From Planctomycetota bacterium (lineage in GTDB: Bacteria; Planctomycetota; Phycisphaerae; Tepidisphaerales; Tepidisphaeraceae), in assembly GCA_029777755.1 (NCBI GenBank), contig JAKORQ010000077.1, forward strand, positions 1-36,065: a stretch of 36,065 bases of DNA, read 5' to 3'. The notes under the pieces are model-generated. The model was not told the DNA's origin. It searched no databases and saw only the letters and a list, made by a program, of their open reading frames with translations. Every line of letters starts with the position of its first letter. The first letter of the stretch is position 1. Both the position numbers and the translations under genes were made by a program. Positions 7,203 through 15,309 of this stretch are shown one piece after another.

Positions 7203-9305
7203 ATGGGCGGCGTAATCTCCATCAACGGGCTTGTCGGCGGCTATTCCCTGCTGGCGGCAGTAGTTATAGCAGGATTGACCGTGGTGGCGTCGCTGGGCGC
7301 CGCCAGGCTTGGTGAGGTGAGATTTCACCGCATGGCCCGCTGGGGGATCTACCTCACCGCACTGATGTTCGCGGTGGCCTCCGGTGCGATGGCGCGCGCC
7401 CTGTACATGAGCGATTTTTCCATCGCCTACGTCGCCAGCTATACCGAGAGGGCATTGCCGCTGGGGTATAAGCTCTCGGCCTTTTGGGCCGGGCAGGAAG
7501 GCAGCTTGCTGTTCTGGGCACTGGTGCTGGCGATGATGGTGGCTGCATATGCATTCATCCGCCGACATGACCATTCGCGCCAGCAGGCGATCACGCTGTT
7601 GGTGCTGGCCGTCACGCTGGGATTCTTCGCCTCGTTGCTGACCTTCGTGGATGCCGACAAACTGCCTTTCAGCCCCCGGCACCCGGTGCCAGCCGACGGC
7701 ATGGGGCTTAACCCCATGCTGCAGAACATCGGCATGATCGCGCATCCGCCGACGCTGTTCATCGGCTATGCCGGCTTCACCATCCCCTTTGCCCTGATGA
7801 TCGCGGCGCTGGTCTGCGGGAGCCTGGAAAGCTGGATCGGCATCGCCCGCCGATGGATACTCTTCGCCTGGATATTCCTGACCATCGGCATCATCCTCGG
7901 GGCACAGTGGGCGTATGTGGAGCTGGGCTGGGGCGGCTACTGGGCGTGGGACCCGGTGGAGAATGCCTCGCTGCTGCCCTGGCTGACGGGCACCGCCCTG
8001 CTGCACTCGATCTTCGTACAGCAGCAGCGCTCGATGTTCCGCCTGTGGAACGTGCTGCTGGCCGGCGGCACCTTCATACTGTGCATATTCGGGACGTACA
8101 TCACCCGCAGCGGCATCATCCAGTCGGTGCACGCGTTCCAGCCGTCGCTGATCGCCACATTCTTCCTGACATTCATGATCCTCTGCACGATCGCCTGCCT
8201 GGCGCTGATCATCTTCCGCTGGCGGCGTCTCGGGCAGCAGCCCGCCGTACGCGGCAAGGGGGATGCATTCGAGAAGGCCCCTGCCATGCAGGGCCTGATC
8301 AGCAGGGAAGGCGCGGTCTTGCTGGGCAACTCGCTGCTGGTGCTGATGACCGTGCTCACGCTGCTGGGCACCATGTCGCCCGTGATCAACGAACGCCTCA
8401 CCGGCCGCGCCATCACCATGCAGCAAAACTTTTACAACACCGCAGTTCTGCCGCTGGCGCTGGTGATGCTGCTGATCATGGGCGCAGCACCGATGCTGGG
8501 ATACGGCCTGACAAAGCTCGGCGATCTTTTACGGTGCGTGCGCGTCCCGCTGGCGATCTCCTTCCTGGCGGCGATCGTGGTCAGCTTCATTGTTGGCATC
8601 CCCATCCCGGAGGATGCCCCGCTCAAGACCGTCGTACGGCTGATGCTGCTTGGCCCGCATAGCTGCACCTTCGTGGTGGCGATGACCATCTGCTGCCTGC
8701 TGGCCGACTTCATACAGGTGTTGCGTGCCCGGATGCGCAACGTCGGCGGAAATCTGCTGGGCTGTGCCTTCGCCGCGATCGACGCCAGCCATCGCCGCTA
8801 TGGAGGACACATGGCGCACCTGGGCATGGCAATGATTGTGGCCGGCATCGCCGGCTCCAGCCTGTTCGGGCAGAAGGAATCAGCGCAGCTTGTGCTGGGT
8901 GAAAGAACCCGCATCGGCTCCTATGAGGTATCGCTCGATGCGGTGAACCGTATCCGCGGCGCCAACTTCACCGGCATGGAAGCGGTGGTGACGCTCACCA
9001 CGCCCGCCGGCAAGCAGCACGTGCTTAAGCCCCAGATCCGCGAATATGCCAAGTCGCGCAACGGCGCCAACGCCGAGGTGGCGCTGATGACCAACCTTGC
9101 CGAGGATGTCTACATCAGCGCCCTGGGGTTTGGCTCGGAAAGCTCGGCCACCATCCAGGTGATGATCAATCCGCTGGTGCTGTGGATCTGGATCGGCGGG
9201 CTTGTTATGACGCTCGGCGGCGTGTGGGCGATGCTCCCCACACTCATGCCGGCTGGGCAGCGCGTGGAAGTTAAGCAAGCAGTACCCGTGACTCAGGGAG
9301 TGTGA
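7203..9305 (+). CDS. ccmF: Haem lyase CcmF
   Basis: 700 residues, polytopic membrane protein of the haem-handling superfamily. Visible family blocks are FWAGQEGSLLFW near residue 93, GLNPMLQNIGMIAHPPTLF near 168 and the tryptophan-rich WWD segment GYWAWDPVENASLLPW near 244. Further conserved stretches include GTYITRSGIIQSVHAF. A periplasmic domain (about residues 560-660) precedes the last helix. CcmF transfers haem from CcmE to the CXXCH cysteines of apocytochromes, here plausibly those of the neighbouring conduit. The ribosome-binding site GAGGGG lies inside the ccmE end, so the two are coupled. It is slightly longer than typical CcmF (about 650 residues). Confidence 0.95.
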   Translation: MGGVISINGLVGGYSLLAAVVIAGLTVVASLGAARLGEVRFHRMARWGIYLTALMFAVASGAMARALYMSDFSIAYVASYTERALPLGYKLSAFWAGQEGSLLFWALVLAMMVAAYAFIRRHDHSRQQAITLLVLAVTLGFFASLLTFVDADKLPFSPRHPVPADGMGLNPMLQNIGMIAHPPTLFIGYAGFTIPFALMIAALVCGSLESWIGIARRWILFAWIFLTIGIILGAQWAYVELGWGGYWAWDPVENASLLPWLTGTALLHSIFVQQQRSMFRLWNVLLAGGTFILCIFGTYITRSGIIQSVHAFQPSLIATFFLTFMILCTIACLALIIFRWRRLGQQPAVRGKGDAFEKAPAMQGLISREGAVLLGNSLLVLMTVLTLLGTMSPVINERLTGRAITMQQNFYNTAVLPLALVMLLIMGAAPMLGYGLTKLGDLLRCVRVPLAISFLAAIVVSFIVGIPIPEDAPLKTVVRLMLLGPHSCTFVVAMTICCLLADFIQVLRARMRNVGGNLLGCAFAAIDASHRRYGGHMAHLGMAMIVAGIAGSSLFGQKESAQLVLGERTRIGSYEVSLDAVNRIRGANFTGMEAVVTLTTPAGKQHVLKPQIREYAKSRNGANAEVALMTNLAEDVYISALGFGSESSATIQVMINPLVLWIWIGGLVMTLGGVWAMLPTLMPAGQRVEVKQAVPVTQGV

Positions 9306-9311
9306 ATCAGG

Positions 9312-10373
9312 ATGACCAAGCGCACCATCGCAACTCTGGCCCTGTGCCTGTCGGCCACCGTATTGGCGGCCGAGCAGGAGATGCCGCTGCCCCCCGGCCA
9401 CCCGGAGATAGCCCATCCGTCTCCATCCAGCATGCCGGAAAGCGCCATCGGCACCCTGCGCATCCACGCGCAGCAGAAGACCGCCGATGGTCCTTCCCTA
9501 CAGGGGCAGAAGGCGATCGTGCACTTCTACCAGGGAGACAAAGTCATCAAGCACGTGGATGCGGTGCTGGATGCCAACGGCGAGGCGACGGTCGGCGACA
9601 TCCCGCTGACACGCAATGCCGTGCAGGCGCTGGTGATGGTCCCCTACGGCAACATCACCTACCAGGCGGTCAGTCACATCATGAACTCGGCCATGACCGA
9701 GGCAAAGGTGGAGGTCCCCGTCTACGAGACCACCAGGGACATCCCCGAGTGGAAGATCGCCATGCGCCACCTGATGATCTCCCACACCTCGGCCGGCGTG
9801 CGGGTTGTGGACATGCTGGCGGTCGACAATCCCTCCGATCGAACCTGGATTGGAACCAACGAACATGAGGAGGGAACCACGCTGATCCTCAAGCTGCCGC
9901 CGGGCGCGGGGAATATCGAGATCGGCGATGGCTTCACCGAGCATAGCCTGCATTTCCACAACGGAACGATTTACAACGTAGCGCCGATGACGCCGGGCAT
10001 GACCCATTACAGCTTCGGCTATACCATCCCGGTAAAAAGCGGGAAAGTGGAGATCCCCATCAATACCCCGGCGCTCACGCAGCAGCTGATCGTCTTCGCA
10101 CCCAACGACGGTAGCGAGATCAAGGCAAACGGGCTGCTGGAGCAGGGCACACGAAAGACAGACGGCGGCGAGATGCGCATGTTCAGCGGTGTGGCGCTGA
10201 TGCCCGGGCAGCCATCCGGGCTTACCATCAGCGGGCTGGCAAACACCCCTGCCGCCGTGGGTGGCGGCTGGAGCACCGCACAGGTCGTGGCCGCCTCGGC
10301 GCTGGGAGTGGTGCTGCTGGGCGGGATCGGCTTCATGCTCCTCAAACCCGTCAAGCCAAAGGCGGAGAATTAA
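9312..10373 (+). CDS. Exported single-pass protein of unknown function within the ccm operon
   Basis: 353 residues. Signal peptide (MTKRTIATLALCLSATVLAA), then a segment MPLPPGHPEI, then two beta-rich domains (about 45-130 and 150-300) that look Ig- or carboxypeptidase-regulatory-like. A Gly-rich linker leads to one C-terminal membrane helix (about 322-342) and a short basic cytoplasmic tail. There are no CXXC or haem motifs, so it is not CcmG or CcmH. His residues cluster in HEEGTTL and EHSLHFHNGT. It starts six bases after ccmF and ends 20 bases before ccmA, so it is very likely co-transcribed with them. A role as an accessory in cytochrome assembly, perhaps compensating for missing CcmH, is inference from position only. 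Confidence 0.75.
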   Translation: MTKRTIATLALCLSATVLAAEQEMPLPPGHPEIAHPSPSSMPESAIGTLRIHAQQKTADGPSLQGQKAIVHFYQGDKVIKHVDAVLDANGEATVGDIPLTRNAVQALVMVPYGNITYQAVSHIMNSAMTEAKVEVPVYETTRDIPEWKIAMRHLMISHTSAGVRVVDMLAVDNPSDRTWIGTNEHEEGTTLILKLPPGAGNIEIGDGFTEHSLHFHNGTIYNVAPMTPGMTHYSFGYTIPVKSGKVEIPINTPALTQQLIVFAPNDGSEIKANGLLEQGTRKTDGGEMRMFSGVALMPGQPSGLTISGLANTPAAVGGGWSTAQVVAASALGVVLLGGIGFMLLKPVKPKAEN

Positions 10374-10393
10374 CCACTGGTATGATCTGATAG

Positions 10394-11131
10394 ATGCGAT
10401 CCATAGAGAGGTCAACTTCGGCTCAGGCAGCAGCGGCCGAGTTGGCCGTTCACGCCCGGAACCTGCGCAAGGTCATCGACGACCGTGTTATCCTCGATGA
10501 CCTGGGCTTTGCCATCCCCCGCGGCCGGTATATCGCCCTGCTGGGAGCCAACGGCGCCGGCAAGAGCACGTTGATGCGCATCCTCTCGATGCTCACGCCT
10601 CCCAGCGGCGGGGAGCTTTCCTTGTTCGGCCAACCGCTCAGGAGCACCAGCGCGGGCATGCGCCGGCGCATCGGGCTGATAAGCCACCAGGCGATGCTCT
10701 ATCGCGATCTCTCGCCGCGCGAGAACCTTCGCCTGTTCGGCAAGCTGTACGGCATGCGCAATGCCGACCAGCGGGCCACGCAACTGCTACAGCTGGTGAA
10801 CCTAGCTGACCGTGCCGACGACCCCGTGAAGAACTTCAGCCGCGGCATGACGCAGCGCACCGCCATCGCGCGGGCGCTGATGCATGATCCTGACCTGATC
10901 CTGGCGGATGAGCCGTTCGCCGGACTGGATGCGCCATCGACGCATACCGTCGAGCTGCTGCTGGATGCCCTTAACAAGTCCGGGCGCACCATCCTGCTGG
11001 CCAATCACGATATTGAGCAGTCGCTGCGCCTTGCGCAGCAGGTGCTGGTTCTCAGGCGCGGGAAGCTGGTGCTGGATTGCCCCTCTTCGCAGGTCAGCGC
11101 CGCGGAAGTGCTCAAGGAGATCGGAGGATGA
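10394..11131 (+). CDS. ccmA: ABC transporter ATPase CcmA
   Basis: 245 residues, single ABC domain. Walker A is GANGAGKST, the Q-loop region LISHQAMLY, the signature is a divergent FSRGMTQR in place of LSGGQ, Walker B is LILADEPFAGLD and the switch is NHD. CcmA and CcmB form the ATPase that, with CcmC and CcmD, releases haem-loaded CcmE. It carries about 17 extra N-terminal residues before the first strand. No clear ribosome-binding site is seen at the ATG. The next gene starts one base after its stop. Confidence 0.92.
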   Translation: MRSIERSTSAQAAAAELAVHARNLRKVIDDRVILDDLGFAIPRGRYIALLGANGAGKSTLMRILSMLTPPSGGELSLFGQPLRSTSAGMRRRIGLISHQAMLYRDLSPRENLRLFGKLYGMRNADQRATQLLQLVNLADRADDPVKNFSRGMTQRTAIARALMHDPDLILADEPFAGLDAPSTHTVELLLDALNKSGRTILLANHDIEQSLRLAQQVLVLRRGKLVLDCPSSQVSAAEVLKEIGG

Positions 11132-11132
11132 G

Positions 11133-11807
11133 ATGCGCACCACGCTTTCCCAGATTCTTTTGCTTGTCGGCAAGGATCTGCGCATCGAGGCGCGCAGTCG
11201 GCAAACGCTCGGCCTGGTGATCACCCTCGGGCTGCTGATCGTGGTGGTGCTGGGGCTGGGGCTTGGCGCGGAGGCGGCGAAGGGCTACTCGGCGATGGCT
11301 GTCCTATGGGTGGCATACCTTTTCTCAGGTGTTCTCTGTTTTGAGAAAACCATGGCGGTGGAGCGGCATGAAGGAGCGATGGCCGGGCTGCTGCTGGCGC
11401 CTGTGGATCGTGGCGTCATCTACCTTTCCAAGCTGATAGCCAACCTGCTGATGATGCTGGCGGTGGCGCTGGTGGTGACGCCGGCCGGCGTACTGTTTTT
11501 CTCGTTCGATCTGTCAGCGGCGCCACTGTCATTTGCCCTGATCATGGGGCTGGGAATGCTGGGGGTGGCGGCCGTGGGAACGCTGTTTGCTGCAGTCGTA
11601 TCCTCGACGCGGCTCGCAGGCGGGCTGCTGGCTATGGTGGTGTTCCCGGTGGTGCTGCCGGTGGTGATTGCCTCAACGCAACTGATGCTGGGCATCTTCC
11701 GCGACGGCAAGGAACTGGGCGGAACCGGCCTGGCGGTGCTGATCGCGTTCGACGTGATCTTCGTGACGGTGAGCTGGTTGGTATTCGAGTGGATCCTGGA
11801 GCCGTAA
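11133..11807 (+). CDS. ccmB: Haem exporter membrane subunit CcmB
   Basis: 224 residues with six predicted membrane helices, the usual CcmB length. The N-terminus MRTTLSQILLLVGKDLRIE contains the typical KDLR.E motif. The signature FEKTMAVERHEGAMAGLLL (ExTMxxERxxGxxxGLLL pattern) follows the second helix. ATG 11133 is chosen because GGAGG lies five bases upstream and it begins one base after the ccmA stop; the frame itself is open further upstream inside ccmA. It works as membrane partner of CcmA in the CcmABCD complex. Confidence 0.92.
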   Translation: MRTTLSQILLLVGKDLRIEARSRQTLGLVITLGLLIVVVLGLGLGAEAAKGYSAMAVLWVAYLFSGVLCFEKTMAVERHEGAMAGLLLAPVDRGVIYLSKLIANLLMMLAVALVVTPAGVLFFSFDLSAAPLSFALIMGLGMLGVAAVGTLFAAVVSSTRLAGGLLAMVVFPVVLPVVIASTQLMLGIFRDGKELGGTGLAVLIAFDVIFVTVSWLVFEWILEP

Positions 11808-11812
11808 GGGAC

Positions 11813-12565
11813 ATGAACTCAAAGACAAAAACTCTGATCGCGGCCGGCACAGTGCTGACGCTTGCCCTCTTTGGCGCGGCGCTGGCCATGCTCGTCTACT
11901 ACACCCCCACCGAGAAAAGCATGGGGCAGATCCAGAAGGTTTTCTACATCCACCTTCCGGTTGCCATCAACACGTTTCTGGCCTGCCTGGTGTCGTTCAT
12001 CGCGTCGGTGGGATACCTGTGGACACGGCGGATGAGCTGGGACGACCTGGCCGCGTCATCCGCCAAGGTCGCGGTCGTGCTTTGCAGCATCGTGCTGCTC
12101 ACCGGCATGATCTGGGGCAAGGCGGCGTGGGGACAGTGGTGGACCTGGAGCCCGCGACTGACCTTCAGCCTGATGCTGTGGCTGCTGTACGTGGTCTACC
12201 TGATCATCCGCAATTCGATCGACTCCGCGCCCCGACGGGCGCTCATCAGCGCGGTCTACTCGGTCATCGCCTTCCTCGACGTGCCGCTGGTGTACCTGTC
12301 GGCGCGCCTGATGCAGGACATTCACCCGCAGAGCATCGAGCTTGAACCGGCAATGAAACTCACGCTGCTGGTCTGGTTCATCCCGGTGACACTCGCCAAC
12401 GCGGGGATGATTACTCTTCGCTACATGCTGGCGCGAGCCCAGGCGGAAACGGCCGGGCAGTCGCCGACGGACCAGCAGCAGCCGGCCATCGAGCCAGGGT
12501 CCGCCCAGTGGCATGCCCTGCTCAATGGAAACGGCAGTACAAGTGACAGGGAGGTAAACAAGTGA
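11813..12565 (+). CDS. ccmC: Haem delivery protein CcmC
   Basis: 250 residues with six membrane helices. Family marks include QKVFYIHLP near residue 43, then the tryptophan-rich segment WGQWWTWSPRLT near 106, and the late Leu-rich helices. CcmC loads haem onto CcmE. The WWD motif normally reads WWxWD; here the Asp is replaced by Ser (WWTWS), whereas CcmF in the same operon keeps WAWD. A GTG at 11789 would add eight residues overlapping ccmB; ATG 11813 is preferred because it lies clear of ccmB. A Gln/Pro-rich cytoplasmic tail follows the last helix. The stop overlaps the start of the next small gene (GTGA). Confidence 0.9.
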   Translation: MNSKTKTLIAAGTVLTLALFGAALAMLVYYTPTEKSMGQIQKVFYIHLPVAINTFLACLVSFIASVGYLWTRRMSWDDLAASSAKVAVVLCSIVLLTGMIWGKAAWGQWWTWSPRLTFSLMLWLLYVVYLIIRNSIDSAPRRALISAVYSVIAFLDVPLVYLSARLMQDIHPQSIELEPAMKLTLLVWFIPVTLANAGMITLRYMLARAQAETAGQSPTDQQQPAIEPGSAQWHALLNGNGSTSDREVNK

Positions 12566-12699
12566 ACTTCACGCAGTACCTGATCGCGGCATACGTCATC
12601 GGTATCGGGATGATCATGCTGTACGCCTTCTACACGATGGTGCGCCTGTTTGCCGCCAGCCAGCGCTGCCCGGTGAAGTCCCGCCGGGAGAGGAAATAG
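12562..12699 (+). CDS. ccmD: CcmD-like small membrane protein
   Basis: 45 residues, starting at GTG 12562 and overlapping the ccmC stop by four bases. GGGAGG sits seven bases upstream, an excellent ribosome-binding site. The protein has a single membrane helix (about residues 6-30, containing YVIGIGMIMLYAFY) followed by a basic cytoplasmic tail ending KSRRERK. This topology, size and position after ccmC are exactly those of CcmD, which stabilises the CcmABC-CcmE release complex. CcmD is too variable for residue-level assignment, so the symbol rests on context. Confidence 0.75.
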   Translation: MNFTQYLIAAYVIGIGMIMLYAFYTMVRLFAASQRCPVKSRRERK

Positions 12700-12754
12700 A
12701 TTTTTCCGCGCCCACCCGACAGGGCATAATCGGGTATATGGTATCTAGAAGACC

Positions 12755-13279
12755 ATGGCGCAGATGACACGTACGCGCGAGCTTCACTTCGAGAAACTCG
12801 CTGACATACAGATGGAGCTGGATCGCATCGAGCAGGCGCACGCCGCCGGGCGGCTGGTGACCACGGGGAACTGGTCGGCCGGCAAGATCCTCGGCCATCT
12901 CGCATGGTGGGTCGAGCGCGCCTATCACGGCTATCCCTTCGAGGTTCCCTGGCTGGTACGGAAGATCCTGCGTTTGCGCAAGAACAAGATGCTGTTCGGC
13001 AGGATGAGGCCCGGGTTTCGCCTGCCTCGGGCGCCCGGGGGGACCTACGGCACCGAGGAGATGACATTCGAGGCGGGATTGCAGCGATACCGCGAGGCAC
13101 TGGAGCGGTTGCGGGTGCAGCCGCCGGTGCTCGCCAATCCCGCGCTGGGCGACCTGAACCATCACGAGTGGATCGCGCTGGCCTGCCGGCATGCCGAGCT
13201 GCACCTGGGGTTCCTCGATCTTCAGGCAGCGTCGGCCGCCCCACAGGACCAAAACGAAGCAAGGCCGACCAGCGTGTAG
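12755..13279 (+). CDS. DUF1569 / DinB-like protein
   Basis: 174 residues, all-helical. The pattern of NWSAGKILGHLAWW in the first third and NHHEWIALACRHAELHLGF near the end fits DUF1569 members of the DinB superfamily, whose His residues form a metal site. Enzymatic role is unknown; relatives include thiol-dependent transferases. It begins 55 bases after the ccmD-like gene on the same strand, possibly read from the ccm promoter or its own. ATG 12764 is an alternative start; neither has a strong ribosome-binding site. Its last codons lie in a strong hairpin that probably terminates the facing gene. Confidence 0.75.
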   Translation: MAQMTRTRELHFEKLADIQMELDRIEQAHAAGRLVTTGNWSAGKILGHLAWWVERAYHGYPFEVPWLVRKILRLRKNKMLFGRMRPGFRLPRAPGGTYGTEEMTFEAGLQRYREALERLRVQPPVLANPALGDLNHHEWIALACRHAELHLGFLDLQAASAAPQDQNEARPTSV

Positions 13280-13289
13280 CTGGCCGGCC
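13263..13289 (-). terminator. Hairpin at convergent gene ends
   Basis: 11-base arms (13263-13273 and 13279-13289, one mismatch) around a five-base loop. On the minus strand it is followed by TTGCTTCGTTTT, so it best fits termination of the prepilin gene. It overlaps the stop codon of the DUF1569 gene. Confidence 0.6.
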
Positions 13290-13317
13290 CTGGGAGCAGA
13301 GGGAAGCATCAAATCGA

Positions 13318-14193
13318 TCAGCGCTTGGTGGGATCTCCCAGCCCGTTCCAATAGCCGTTGTCGACGTTGCCGTCGCCATCCATGTCATCCAGCTGCTTGG
13401 GGTGCAGCGACTCAACATGCCCGTCGCAGAACAGGACGTTCACCTTGCCCTTGTTGCGCGGCGCGGGGGTGGCACGCATGGGTGAGTCCGGCGGATCGGT
13501 GATGTTGCCGCCACGGTAGCCGAAGTTGCCGTTGGCATAGGGATCGGCGGAGCTGCGGCGGCTACCCTTCGAGCCCAGTTCAACTGACTGCAGCGGCGGA
13601 TCGATCGCATACACGCCCTCGCCGGCATCCCAGCCATCGCGGCAGCCCTGGGTGTCGGCGATCGCCACCGTCAGGCTGGGATTGCGAATGTGCGATTCCT
13701 TGGCATAGAACTTGGAGATGCCGCCCGGATCGCGCCCGTTGCCCAGGTACTGGTAGTTGTAGCCGTAGCCGCCGTAATACTTGGTATCCGGCAGGATCCC
13801 GGGATTGGAGTTGGGATCGCAGGTGTGGGCGAAGGGCTTCTGCATGCGCTGGCGGTCGGTGTCATCGAGGTGGGGGCTCATGTAGACCTCGGTGTTCTGC
13901 ATGTAGGGGTAGATCAGGTCCGCCCAGCGAATCTTCGGTGTGTTGGTGGTTGAGATGGAGTGAACCGGGTAAGTGCCGCGATTGTCATTGCGATACATGA
14001 GCAGGCCGATGCCAAGCTGGCGCAGGTTGCTCAGGCTGGCGGTGGTGACGGCAGCCGCCCGCGCCGAGGCAAGGCTCGGCAGCAGGATGCCTATCAACAG
14101 CGCAATGATACCGATAACTACTAACAGCTCGACAAGGGTAAATCCCCGCGAGCCTGCTTGCCGGCTGTCGCCGACAACTGATCCCTGACGCAT
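13318..14193 (-). CDS. Prepilin-type cleaved protein with C-terminal DGH motif
   Basis: 291 residues. A type IV prepilin leader G/FTLVELLVVIGIIALLIGI starts near residue 17, so it is processed by a prepilin peptidase and assembled by a type II secretion/pilus-like system. The globular part contains VLFCDGHVE, the motif typical of the large planctomycete families of such pseudopilins, and it ends with a calcium-binding-like DMDGDGNVDN loop resembling a dockerin or EF-hand half-repeat. ATG 14193 is chosen over the longer frame because GAGG lies seven bases upstream. Such proteins occur in dozens of copies per planctomycete genome; individual roles are unknown. Confidence 0.85.
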   Translation of the reverse strand: MRQGSVVGDSRQAGSRGFTLVELLVVIGIIALLIGILLPSLASARAAAVTTASLSNLRQLGIGLLMYRNDNRGTYPVHSISTTNTPKIRWADLIYPYMQNTEVYMSPHLDDTDRQRMQKPFAHTCDPNSNPGILPDTKYYGGYGYNYQYLGNGRDPGGISKFYAKESHIRNPSLTVAIADTQGCRDGWDAGEGVYAIDPPLQSVELGSKGSRRSSADPYANGNFGYRGGNITDPPDSPMRATPAPRNKGKVNVLFCDGHVESLHPKQLDDMDGDGNVDNGYWNGLGDPTKR

Positions 14194-14237
14194 TACTGAT
14201 CCTCTTTCCGCCCGTGGGTTTTGTTTCAAGGGCCGCA

Positions 14238-14264
14238 ACGCGATGCACGGGCTGCACATCGCGT
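14238..14264. other. Inverted repeat between DtxR-family and prepilin genes
   Basis: Arms ACGCGATG (14238-14245) and CATCGCGT (14257-14264). Could be a weak terminator for the regulator gene or a leader hairpin of the prepilin gene; there is no T-tract directly after it on the minus strand. Confidence 0.35.
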
Positions 14265-14298
14265 GCGGGTTTCGTTTTCTCGCTTGGGTAAGGACGTC

Positions 14299-14847
14299 CT
14301 AGCAGCAGTCGGGCTTGCGAGCCCTGGAGCACGGTTCGCATTCCGGCCCGCCGGGCGTTTTCGTCCGGGAGCAGCGGAAGCCGATGGAAGGATCCCACTG
14401 CCCGATCCCGGCCGGGCAGCGCCGTACGAACTCGATGAACGCCGCCAGGCGCTCCATCACCACCGGCGGGAGAGCGTGCTCCATCCGGCAGGCGGCGGCG
14501 TTGGCCTCCTCCTCCTCGATCTGGAGAACGTCGCTGAAGAAATCGCGGAGGGTGACGTGGCGACGGGCCACATCCTCGGCCGCCCGCAGACCAGCGGGGG
14601 TCAGCGTGACGTATTCATACGGCGAATAATTGATCAGGCCTCGCTTGGCGAGATTCTGCAGCGCCGAGGTAACCGAGGAACGGTTCACCTGAAGCTGATC
14701 CCCAATCTCCTTGGCCCTGGCGACTTCCCGCCGCCGGGTAAGCATCAGGATCGTCTCCAGATAGTCCTCCAGGCTGGAGGAAATCTCCTGGCCATCAATG
14801 ACGTTGCCAACCTGGGCAACCGGCACGACCTCTTTTGACTTCGCCAT
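14299..14847 (-). CDS. DtxR/MntR-family metal-dependent regulator with Cys-rich tail
   Basis: 182 residues. The N-terminal winged helix contains SLEDYLETILML and AKEIGDQLQVNRSSVTSALQNL (recognition helix), then GLINYSPYEYVTLTPAG, and a dimerisation/metal domain with LRDFFSDVLQI and EANAAACRMEHAL, which match DtxR-family metal ligands (Cys, Glu, His). The C-terminal 35 residues hold six Cys (RRCP, FRC, PECEPC, DCC), an extension absent from classical MntR. It probably senses Mn or Fe and represses uptake genes. ATG 14847 is preferred over an upstream TTG. A palindrome and promoter directly upstream suggest self-regulation and a nearly leaderless transcript. Confidence 0.85.
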   Translation of the reverse strand: MAKSKEVVPVAQVGNVIDGQEISSSLEDYLETILMLTRRREVARAKEIGDQLQVNRSSVTSALQNLAKRGLINYSPYEYVTLTPAGLRAAEDVARRHVTLRDFFSDVLQIEEEEANAAACRMEHALPPVVMERLAAFIEFVRRCPAGIGQWDPSIGFRCSRTKTPGGPECEPCSRARKPDCC

Positions 14848-14852
14848 GGCGC

Positions 14853-14882
14853 AAAATGTACGGCGCGTCAAACATTTTTCAA
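14853..14882 (-). promoter_or_regulatory. Promoter and palindromic operator of the DtxR-family gene
   Basis: On the minus strand TTGAAA (14882-14877) and TACATT (14860-14855) are 16 bases apart. Overlapping them is the inverted repeat AAAATGT (14853-14859) / ACATTTT (14872-14878) with a 12-base spacer. The predicted transcription start falls at about the ATG (14847), which has no ribosome-binding site, consistent with a leaderless mRNA. Confidence 0.5.
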
Positions 14883-14951
14883 GTACCCATCGGCGAGAAA
14901 ATGAAAATTGCTCAGCTCGGAGGAGGAGGCGGCGACGTGGGAGCGCCTATC

Positions 14952-14986
14952 GACACAAAGACACGAAGGCGCCAAGGCATCAAGAA
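14952..14986 (+). repeat. ACGAAG-type dispersed repeat
   Basis: ACAAAGACACGAAGGCGCC followed by AAGGCATCAAG. Related runs occur at 15335-15360, 26103-26136, 26241-26267 and 35649-35665, all intergenic. Confidence 0.5.
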
Positions 14987-15040
14987 AGAGGGATTGAGCG
15001 ACGAAGCGACGGAGGGAAAAGCACAGCAATCCCGCCCAAA

Positions 15041-15098
15041 GTGGAGCGGGTGGTCCTCCACCCGCGGGAGGTAAGGTGATCCACGATGGAAATTCGCC
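15041..15098 (+). repeat. Hairpin-tail element, copy a
   Basis: GTGGAGC lead, perfect 7-base stem CGGGTGG (15047-15053) / CCACCCG (15058-15064) with loop TCCT, tail CGGGAGGTAAGGTGATCC, then CGATGG and ATTCGCC. Confidence 0.6.
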
Positions 15099-15243
15099 TG
15101 TGGAGGTAAGGAAATCACAACGCGCGTCTTCCTTCGTCGCTGCGAAGCTACTGTTGACCTCTCGATACGGGGCACCGTGTTCCAATTTTGGCGTCCGCCG
15201 ATTCGACATCCCGCGACTTGAGGACAAGCCGCCCTCTTGAGAA

Positions 15244-15300
15244 GTTGAGCTGTTCCGCCGGAACTGCGGGAGGTAAGGCGCTCTTCGACGTAGATACGCC
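15244..15300 (+). repeat. Hairpin-tail element, copy b
   Basis: GTTGAGC lead, stem GTTCC (15252-15256) / GGAAC (15260-15264) with an outer C-G pair, tail CGGGAGGTAAGGCG, then TCGACG and ATACGCC. Confidence 0.6.
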
Positions 15301-15309
15301 ATTGGTGAC

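Noticed and set aside
6867..8426. 519-codon open frame opposite ccmE and ccmF
   Set aside because: Antisense shadow of conserved haem-handling genes; Gln/His-rich without recognisable domain.
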